From assembly GCA_003248935.1 (NCBI GenBank), contig QFQF01000036.1:1-8661 (forward strand): a stretch of DNA of 8,661 nucleotides, read 5' to 3'. Position 1 is the stretch's first letter. Each line of letters begins with the position of its first letter. Under the pieces are notes generated by a model. It searched no databases, was not told the DNA's origin, and worked only from the letters and a program-made list of their open reading frames with translations. Of this stretch, positions 1-5,670 are shown one piece after another. Position numbers and translations under genes: made by a program. Source of the DNA: Sphingobium sp. GTDB lineage: Bacteria > Pseudomonadota > Alphaproteobacteria > Sphingomonadales > Sphingomonadaceae.

Positions 1-207
1 CATGATCCTTGCTTCAATGTCGACGTTGCTCGCTGGATCTTTCTGTCGGCCCTTTCTGAAACCGGCAGCTATTGGAAGGCCATCGGAGTCTATCACAGTC
101 CCACAATTCAGCGCCAAAGACGCTATGTCTCGGCGGTTGCTCACAGGATGCGCCGCCGTTTTGGGGCGAGAATATTCGGACCGGCCACATCGACAGCGCT
201 CCCCTAG
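1..207 (+). CDS. Lytic transglycosylase-like protein, C-terminal fragment (5' end outside window)
   Basis: Frame 1 is open from the left edge to a TAG at 205-207, giving 68 residues with no start in the window. Seen: an early 'DPCFNVDVA' stretch, then 'YWKAIGVYHSPT' and 'QRQRRYVSAV', ending in an Arg-rich tail. The order Asp-Pro-Cys-x-Asn, helix, 'W.A.G.YHS.T', 'RYV..V' matches my recollection of the end of SLT-type lytic transglycosylases, particularly the VirB1/TrbN/IagB-like group that opens peptidoglycan for secretion or conjugation machines. The catalytic Glu would lie upstream and cannot be checked. It is the only gene on the plus strand and is convergent with the receptor gene, so it belongs to a different transcription unit from the catabolic cluster. 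The overlapping frame starting at base 2 is mostly antisense to the receptor and is less convincing. The family call is from motif memory, not alignment. Confidence 0.6.
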   Translation, partial: HDPCFNVDVARWIFLSALSETGSYWKAIGVYHSPTIQRQRRYVSAVAHRMRRRFGARIFGPATSTALP

Positions 208-243
208 ATCTGCCCGTTCGATCGCCGCGTTCGGAGCGGTGAT

Positions 244-266
244 GGGCGCGCCGGCGTGGCGCGCCC
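244..266. terminator. Perfect 9-bp inverted repeat between convergent genes, possible bidirectional terminator
   Basis: GGGCGCGCC (244-252), a 5-base spacer (253-257) and GGCGCGCCC (258-266) form a perfect GC-only stem. It lies between the plus-strand stop at 207 and the receptor stop at 272, six bases past the receptor stop codon. No T-run follows on either strand, so it is not a textbook intrinsic terminator, but position and strength suit a stem that ends or protects both converging transcripts. Confidence 0.45.
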
Positions 267-271
267 TTCGA

Positions 272-2560
272 TCAGAAGCGGACGCCAATGCGACCGACGA
301 TCTGGCGCGGGGGAACATATTGATAGGAAATCGCGCCGACACCGAAGTCGTCGGTATATTTGGACAGGACCGAAGCTTTGTCCGTCAGATTTTTAATATT
401 GAGCTGGACGTAATATTTGCCGTCCGCCACCTCAAACATGACGTCCATGTCGAACTGGTCAAAGGCGGGCACGCGGTCTTCCGCTGCGTTGTAAACGCGG
501 AAGAAATATGGGCTTACGTGAACATAGCGAAAGTTCGTGGTGAGTGTGCCGATCTTGAATTCCGACTTCTGGCTGAGCGTTACGCGCGACGAGAATTCGG
601 GCACTTTCGGCGGCGTCTTTCCGTAAATGTCGGATTCCGGTGCAAAAAATGCGGCCGTTCGGGCGGCAATATTGTCGCCGACGAAAGGCCCGCCGGTCAT
701 GACATTGATCCGCTGCGCAACCGCTGGATCGAGCAACTGCTGATGGCTCTTCACCTCACCGGACATGACCGAAATGCCGCCATCCACGCGGAAGCCTGCC
801 GGTAGGAGTGCGGTGAGCTCGGCTTCAAGGCCATAGATTTCGGCCCGCTTCACATTGGTCATGCCGCCCGAATAGGGGATAGGATCCTCGCTATCGACCT
901 GCAGTCCCTTATAGATGTTATAGAACGCCGCAAGATTGAGCCGGAGCCGGCGGCCAAACAGTTCGTTTTTAGAGCCGAGCTCGAAAGAATGAACCGTTTC
1001 CGGATCGAACAGCATCGGGATCTGAACTGAGGTCGGATTCAGATTAAGACCGCCCGGCTTCATGCCGGATGCCCACATCCCATAGACTGTGCTCCGCCGG
1101 CCGATGTCATATTCGAGATTCACCTTGCCTGTCGCGGCCGTATAGTCGGTCTCGAGCCGGACGGGCGCCCCGAAGTAGACGGAGATGTCACCGGTCTGAC
1201 GGCTTTTGGTAAGACGGCCGCCGGCCGTGAGGCGAAGGCGGTCCGAGAAATTATAGGTGCCCTGTGCATAGGCTGACCCAGTGACGATCGTCTGCAACGC
1301 CGTTCCGGCAAAGGAAAGTGCTCCGGTGGCGTATATGGCGTCCGGATCGCTATAGTCGGACGGGTATGTCAGGCGGAAATTCTTGTCCTGATACTCGATC
1401 GAATATTGCCGGTCGCTGCGCTGCATGATGAATGCCCCGACGATCCAGGTCAGCTTCCCGTCCGTGGGTGATCGCAGGTCAATTTCGCCTGTAGCAGCCC
1501 GGCTGCTGTGCCAGTTCAGCGAACTGATGTCGTGCACGCCGAACACGCGGATGGCATTTGCATAGTCCAGCTTGTCGAGTGCCTGAGGCGCCGAGTTCAT
1601 CGAACCCTGGTAGCTGCCGATCACTTCAAGCGAAGACCAGCCCATGTCATATGTCAGGCGCGCGGCGCCGACCGTGCTGTCCTGCTTGAGCTTGGTCGCG
1701 ACGTCCTGCGTGACGACATAGGGGTCGGGGCTGGGATCGTAGATGTTCTTGAACGCGTCGCCATTGGCGCGATTGCGGTAGTGCTGGACCCACACGTCGA
1801 ATTTGAGTTGGTCGCTGATCTGCCACAGCGCACTCAGCCTCCCGCTCAGGCTGCTTTCATTCCCAAGCTTGTAGTTGGGCTCCCCAGGAACGCCGCTCGC
1901 AACAGTGCTCCCATCATGTTTCTGCTGCTGGACGGCTAGGCGGACGGCGACGTCCGAGCCGACCGGCAAGTTGAGGCCGAGACGCACCCGGTCGTAGTTG
2001 AAGCTGCCGTAGCTGATGTCGCCATTGCCTTCGAACGTGCCGAGGCGCGGTTGTACCGTCCGGACGTTGATCGCGCCGCCATTGGAGCTCTGACCTAGGA
2101 CAGTGCCTTGAGGGCCGCGGAGGACCTCGATCTGGTCGACGTCGAAAAACGCAGCGGCCGCAGCGACGGAACTCGCGATGAACACGCCATTCTGATTAAG
2201 GCTGACGCCGGGTTGGGAGGAGTCGTTCCGAATGCCTTCGAAACCGGCACCACGAATGGTGATCGAGAGCGGATTGGACGGCGTACTGGTAACGACGATG
2301 CTCGGAGCGCTCCCGGTCAGATCTGCCACGGACCGGATGCCACTCTTCTCAAGTGACGCAGCGTCGATGGTAGTAACTGACAGCGCCGCCTTTTGTAGAT
2401 TTTGCGGAACCTTCTGCGCCGTCACGACGATCTCGTCGAGCGTTCCCTGTTCTTCGGCAGCGCCAGCCGCCAGGTCGGATGCCTCGGCACCCTGTGCTAC
2501 GCTCGGGAGCATGCTGATCATCGCCGCGCTTCCAAACAGTGCTATTCTTTTCTTGAACAT
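272..2560 (-). CDS. TonB-dependent outer-membrane receptor
   Basis: A 762-residue outer-membrane receptor that would take up a scarce or bulky substrate using TonB/ExbBD energy. The start at 2560 is chosen over an in-frame upstream start because a signal peptide begins here (MFKK, hydrophobic core, likely cleavage near residues 24-25, SVAQG/AEA) and GGGGAGA lies a few bases upstream. Residues 41-50 (LDEIVVTAQK) form the TonB-box-like segment typical of sphingomonad receptors. The plug follows at about 51-170, with 'TIRG' near 101 and 'EVLRGPQGTVLGQSSNGGAI' at 145-164. The rest alternates as a 22-strand beta-barrel should, and the chain ends in Phe ('RIGVRF'), the usual barrel C-terminal signal. 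Length is normal and the frame is intact. The substrate cannot be read from sequence; the neighbouring oxidative genes suggest an organic compound rather than an iron siderophore. Confidence 0.95.
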   Translation of the reverse strand: MFKKRIALFGSAAMISMLPSVAQGAEASDLAAGAAEEQGTLDEIVVTAQKVPQNLQKAALSVTTIDAASLEKSGIRSVADLTGSAPSIVVTSTPSNPLSITIRGAGFEGIRNDSSQPGVSLNQNGVFIASSVAAAAAFFDVDQIEVLRGPQGTVLGQSSNGGAINVRTVQPRLGTFEGNGDISYGSFNYDRVRLGLNLPVGSDVAVRLAVQQQKHDGSTVASGVPGEPNYKLGNESSLSGRLSALWQISDQLKFDVWVQHYRNRANGDAFKNIYDPSPDPYVVTQDVATKLKQDSTVGAARLTYDMGWSSLEVIGSYQGSMNSAPQALDKLDYANAIRVFGVHDISSLNWHSSRAATGEIDLRSPTDGKLTWIVGAFIMQRSDRQYSIEYQDKNFRLTYPSDYSDPDAIYATGALSFAGTALQTIVTGSAYAQGTYNFSDRLRLTAGGRLTKSRQTGDISVYFGAPVRLETDYTAATGKVNLEYDIGRRSTVYGMWASGMKPGGLNLNPTSVQIPMLFDPETVHSFELGSKNELFGRRLRLNLAAFYNIYKGLQVDSEDPIPYSGGMTNVKRAEIYGLEAELTALLPAGFRVDGGISVMSGEVKSHQQLLDPAVAQRINVMTGGPFVGDNIAARTAAFFAPESDIYGKTPPKVPEFSSRVTLSQKSEFKIGTLTTNFRYVHVSPYFFRVYNAAEDRVPAFDQFDMDVMFEVADGKYYVQLNIKNLTDKASVLSKYTDDFGVGAISYQYVPPRQIVGRIGVRF

Positions 2561-2564
2561 GTCG

Positions 2565-2571
2565 TCTCCCC
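2565..2571 (-). promoter_or_regulatory. Ribosome binding site of the TonB-dependent receptor
   Basis: On the minus strand GGGGAGA ends four bases before the ATG at 2558-2560. It fixes the receptor start, and the in-frame codons further upstream (to 2725) encode an Arg-rich stretch that does not resemble a leader. Confidence 0.7.
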
Positions 2572-2830
2572 GCTTTTTTTCCGTGGACGCCCTCCTGCAA
2601 CGCCGAGTTCTTTCTCCGGATTGGATCCGGATCTGCTTGGCTATTTGGAAGCTATGCGCGACTGGAGGGAAGCGAATAGAGCCGTTTTGCGTGCCCCCTG
2701 TTCGCGATCGCGGTACGCCCCTCAATTCTACAGGTCATGCCTCGAATTAGATGGGGGCTGCTAGATAAAGCTTCGCAAAAACAAGGCTGTAAATGCGGAT
2801 GCAGTCTTCAAGGTCACCTGCACTCGCATG

Positions 2831-2861
2831 GCAGCGCCCGCTGCGGGTAACCGCATCAGCG
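2831..2861. repeat. Overlapping inverted repeats downstream of the oxygenase gene
   Basis: GCAGC (2831-2835) pairs with GCTGC (2840-2844) around a 4-base loop; alternatively TGCGG (2842-2846) pairs with CCGCA (2851-2855) around GTAA. CGCTG (2839-2843) can also pair with CAGCG (2857-2861). The two hairpins share bases and are mutually exclusive. They lie about 60 to 90 bases beyond the oxygenase stop with no T-run, so they may be a weak or factor-assisted terminator or simply chance in GC-rich DNA. Confidence 0.25.
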
Positions 2862-2919
2862 CATTCTTCTTGCAAGTGCGACGCACAGTGTCTGGTGCCG
2901 TCGTCGCTGCAGCCCCGGG

Positions 2920-3894
2920 TCAGTCTTTGAAGCTCGACATGAATTTGCCGACTACATAGTCGTGTGCATTGACCGGGGGATATTTTGCCGTGGCATCGGG
3001 GCCGATGCAGCTTGGCAGCGCCTCGATCACGACATCATAATCGATCCCGCAGAAGAACGGGATCGAGTAACGCTCTCGGCCGGACCGGTTGATCACGCGA
3101 TGCTGCGTGGAGGCGAAGCGGTCATTGCTCCACCGCATCATCATGTCGCCAATGTTGACGACATAGGCTCCCTTTATGGGAGGCGCCGCAATCCAGTCGC
3201 CTTTTGCGTTGCGGACTTCAAGGCCGCCGACTTCGTCCTGCGCAAGGATCGTGAAGCATTGATAGTCGGAATGGGCTCCGATGCCCAGCTGGTCCGCCTG
3301 ATCGGCGCGTTCAGCCGTCATCGGTGGATGTGGGGGATAGTGAAGGATGCGCATGAAGCTGCCTGGCCGCTTCAGCATAGGGTCAAAATAGGCTTCGGGC
3401 AGATCGAGCGCCATAGCGAAGGCGCCATAAAGGCGATGGGAAAGTTCGAGCATCGATCGATAATATTGCTCGAGCGTCTGCCTGAACTCGGCGCCCGCGC
3501 GCTCCGGCCACACATTAGGACCAGAGAGCCAGCATCCCCGCAACACTTCAGGATCGTCAAGCGCGACGTCATGACTGAGATCGAAGGCCTCGTGCAGATC
3601 CTTCCCTCCGTTGGGATCGACCTGTTCCTCATTCATGGCGACATAGCCCCGGTTCTGCTTCGAGCGTGGCACATAGCCGTACAACTTGTCCTCGAGAGGC
3701 AGGGCGAAGAAACGCTTGGCTGCATCGAAGCAACGTTCGATGTCCTCACTCGGAACGCCATGATTTTGAAGGTAGAAGAAGCCGACATTCTCGCACGCGT
3801 GACGCAGATCGGCCGCGGCGCTTGCCCGGACTGCTGGGTCTGCGCTGCTGATCATTTGATAGTCGATCATCGGGATATGGTCGAAATTGTTCAT
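2920..3894 (-). CDS. Isopenicillin N synthase-like 2-oxoglutarate/Fe(II)-dependent oxygenase
   Basis: A complete 324-residue cytoplasmic non-haem iron oxygenase of the isopenicillin N synthase-like superfamily. Members couple oxidation of a substrate, usually hydroxylation, demethylation or ring modification, to decarboxylation of 2-oxoglutarate. The N-terminal domain has the family layout 'IPMIDY' (7-12), 'CENVGFFYLQNHGVP' (34-48) and 'FFALPLEDK' (62-70). The C-terminal jelly-roll carries the iron ligands His208-x-Asp210 ('GAHSDY') and His265 ('STQHRVIN'), and Arg275-x-Ser277 ('RYSIPFF'), expected to hold the 2-oxoglutarate carboxylate. All key residues are present, so it should be active. 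The start ATG has AAGGTAG a few bases upstream and lies 48 bp after the transporter stop, consistent with being last in that operon. The substrate is not predictable; the family includes plant hormone and antibiotic enzymes and fungal thymine hydroxylase. A paralogue lies at the right end of the window. Confidence 0.93.
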   Translation of the reverse strand: MNNFDHIPMIDYQMISSADPAVRASAAADLRHACENVGFFYLQNHGVPSEDIERCFDAAKRFFALPLEDKLYGYVPRSKQNRGYVAMNEEQVDPNGGKDLHEAFDLSHDVALDDPEVLRGCWLSGPNVWPERAGAEFRQTLEQYYRSMLELSHRLYGAFAMALDLPEAYFDPMLKRPGSFMRILHYPPHPPMTAERADQADQLGIGAHSDYQCFTILAQDEVGGLEVRNAKGDWIAAPPIKGAYVVNIGDMMMRWSNDRFASTQHRVINRSGRERYSIPFFCGIDYDVVIEALPSCIGPDATAKYPPVNAHDYVVGKFMSSFKD

Positions 3895-3942
3895 TGAGCT
3901 ACCTTGTCGCGTTGAAAAGACCCTGACCGTTCTTCGTCTGCC

Positions 3943-5169
3943 TCATCCAATGTGCTCGGTTGCCGGCGCCGCGCGCAACGCAGTGGTCCGTGACGAAATC
4001 CACAAGGGCACCAGCACCACGAACGCTATCAGCGAGATGCCCGCCAGGAACGATGGCATGACGCCGTAACCGTAGCGATCGGCGAGGAAACCGGCCGCCA
4101 TGGGGCCGACTGCGAAGCCCAGGGCATGGGAGGCAGGGACGAGCAGGCTGGCACGCCCCGAAGTATCGCCAACACAGATCAGGGCGAACATGTAGACCGA
4201 TCCGACGTTCCAGAAGATGTTCAGAGCGACAAGGTCCGTCCCGATCGAAAACGGCAAGCGCGGATTGACGAAGAAGATAGTCGCGCCGAGCATCCCGACC
4301 GTCGAAATAAGGATGAGCGGCACTTTTCCGGCGCGATCACCAAACCATCCGCAGAAGAGGGGGCCGACAACTCCGCAGGCAGCGCCTAGCGCGAGGGCAT
4401 CGGCGATGGTAGCTGGAGACAGGCCTTGTTGCGTCGCAATCGGTGTCGCAAACGCCCAGACGGCGCCAGGGCCGCCGAACCAGAGGGTCTGGCCGACAAG
4501 GCCGACCCAAGGGCGCGCGCTGTCGCGATCGGTTGGCGCTGTGAAAGTCGCATCTTCATGACTTTGGGCGGTCCAGACCAGCGGGAGCAGAGTCACACAA
4601 AGCAGTGCCAGAATTGCAATCGATCCATTGACATTCAGCGCGATGCCGATCCGCGGCGCGAGCCAAAGTCCGCTCGTGCCCACGATGACGAGAGCTGTGG
4701 ATGCAACACCCATGGCCCGAACTGGATTGTCAGTACGCCCGAGCACTTTGAAGCTCAGGGCGTACAGAACCCCTTCGAAGAATCCTGTCGGAATCCGGAT
4801 CGCAAGCAGCAGCGTAATATCCGTTACCATCAAGGCAGACAGGTTGCCGAGCAGGCACACGAGCGCTCCGATCAAAGCGCCAAGGCGGATGGAGAGATAC
4901 TGGCTCCATACCGGCGAGAGCAGCGATGCCATAGCAATGGCCCAGGTCTCGCAGCCCGCGATCAGACCGAGCTGGCTGGGTGAGGCATGGGTGAGGCTTT
5001 CGATATAGCCCACATAGGACGGCATGAAGAACAGAATGACCGATCCCGCCAGCATTAGGAGGGACCCTAGGGCTGCGTTGCCATAAAATCCTGCAGACGC
5101 CAGTGGTGAAGGTCTGTCGGCATTTCGCCACTGACCGGTCAATGAGCGATTGCGCATGTCCGGCTCCAT
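3943..5169 (-). CDS. Major facilitator superfamily transporter
   Basis: A 408-residue inner-membrane transporter with about twelve hydrophobic segments, beginning near residue 31 and ending near 391, and a hydrophilic central loop at about 201-219 ('QSHEDATF...RDSARP'). 'GWFGDRAGKVP' (274-284) between predicted helices 8 and 9 resembles the MFS signature loop, and 'GFLADRYGYG' (360-369) is a second such loop. The usual first-half signature near 88-98 is degenerate. It probably imports the cluster substrate, or an intermediate, by proton symport, though export cannot be excluded. Its ATG immediately follows the TGA of the AllA-like gene with no spacer, pointing to translational coupling. An in-frame ATG four codons later (5155-5157) is an alternative start. 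Confidence 0.88.
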   Translation of the reverse strand: MEPDMRNRSLTGQWRNADRPSPLASAGFYGNAALGSLLMLAGSVILFFMPSYVGYIESLTHASPSQLGLIAGCETWAIAMASLLSPVWSQYLSIRLGALIGALVCLLGNLSALMVTDITLLLAIRIPTGFFEGVLYALSFKVLGRTDNPVRAMGVASTALVIVGTSGLWLAPRIGIALNVNGSIAILALLCVTLLPLVWTAQSHEDATFTAPTDRDSARPWVGLVGQTLWFGGPGAVWAFATPIATQQGLSPATIADALALGAACGVVGPLFCGWFGDRAGKVPLILISTVGMLGATIFFVNPRLPFSIGTDLVALNIFWNVGSVYMFALICVGDTSGRASLLVPASHALGFAVGPMAAGFLADRYGYGVMPSFLAGISLIAFVVLVPLWISSRTTALRAAPATEHIG

Positions 5170-5670
5170 TCAGGCGTCCGTTGAAAGCGCGAAGGTGACG
5201 CCGAACGTGGCAGGCAGGCTGCATGTGTCGTGATCGACAATATTCGTATCCTCGAGCTCGAGATTGAAGAAGCTCATGGCCGGCCCGAGAAAATAGGGGC
5301 CCGCATGCCAGGTTCCGCGTTTCATGAGGATTGCGACATCACCGGGAATGCGGAACGCCCGGACCGCGTCCAGCTTCGGTGACGCGCTGTCTGGACTGGG
5401 CGGCGCGACCACGATGAACCAGTCCGCGCCGCCCACGCTGGCGAGCACCTGCGTGGTTTGATGATGGCGCGTGATCCCTTTGATCCGCAGAGATCGCTCC
5501 TCCAGCGCCAGAATGTAGAAGCGGGGCCTGCCCTCGCTCAGATCGAGCGCGCGATCGATCGGGCCGGCCAATGTTCCATCGGGCGTCGGCCGTATGACCA
5601 CGCCAAAAGGCGCAAAATCGGTGTCGGTCAGGACCTGTGTCTCGATCGCCCGTTCAACAATGTCGGCCAT
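5170..5670 (-). CDS. Ureidoglycolate lyase (AllA)-family protein
   Basis: A 166-residue protein of the ureidoglycolate lyase family, which in purine breakdown splits ureidoglycolate into glyoxylate and urea. Length matches E. coli AllA (about 160). From memory of that sequence, shared features are 'FAPFGVVI' (19-26) near the N-terminus, 'RHHQTTQ' (68-74) matching RHPLGTQ, 'WFIVVAPP' (84-91), 'VRAF' (103-106), 'RGTWH' (118-122) and an Asn-x-x-Asp-x-Asp near 143-148. The second His of the AllA 'WHH' motif is Ala123 here, so specificity may differ. The start at 5670 is chosen because GGAGGGGG lies just upstream; upstream in-frame codons overlap the flavoprotein gene and read as Arg/Pro-rich. The gene starts 17 bp inside the flavoprotein gene and abuts the transporter. 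No other allantoin-pathway gene is visible, so the substrate may be a ureidoglycolate analogue. Confidence 0.85.
   Translation of the reverse strand: MADIVERAIETQVLTDTDFAPFGVVIRPTPDGTLAGPIDRALDLSEGRPRFYILALEERSLRIKGITRHHQTTQVLASVGGADWFIVVAPPSPDSASPKLDAVRAFRIPGDVAILMKRGTWHAGPYFLGPAMSFFNLELEDTNIVDHDTCSLPATFGVTFALSTDA

Larger units (their letters stand above)
2561..2919 (-). promoter_or_regulatory. 359-bp non-coding gap upstream of the receptor, probable promoter and leader region
   Basis: This is the longest gap in the cluster, between the oxygenase stop (2920) and the receptor start (2560). I see no credible gene in it on either strand. It holds two copies of TCCGGAT at 2615-2621 and 2626-2632, eleven bases apart, a CGCGATCGCG palindrome at 2703-2712, overlapping inverted repeats at 2831-2861, and the receptor ribosome binding site. 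A weak TAGAAT on the minus strand near 2729-2734 could be a -10 element, but I found no good -35 partner. That the receptor has its own promoter here is inferred from gap length. Confidence 0.45.

Noticed and set aside
2..805. 267-residue plus-strand frame over the left end
   Set aside because: Beyond base 272 it is antisense to the well-supported receptor gene, and in 1-207 the other frame gives a recognisable transglycosylase-like sequence. Its composition is Arg-rich shadow-like.
2703..2712. CGCGATCGCG palindrome as an operator
   Set aside because: This GC-rich palindrome is short and of a kind frequent by chance in such genomes; no second copy nearby supports a binding site.
2561..2725. 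In-frame N-terminal extension of the receptor by 55 residues
   Set aside because: The extension is Arg-rich and would bury the signal peptide; a good ribosome binding site directly precedes the internal ATG at 2560.
2962..3897. 311-residue plus-strand frame antisense to nearly all of the complete oxygenase
   Set aside because: No recognisable domain; the minus strand has full family motifs. Long antisense frames are expected in GC-rich genes with this codon bias.
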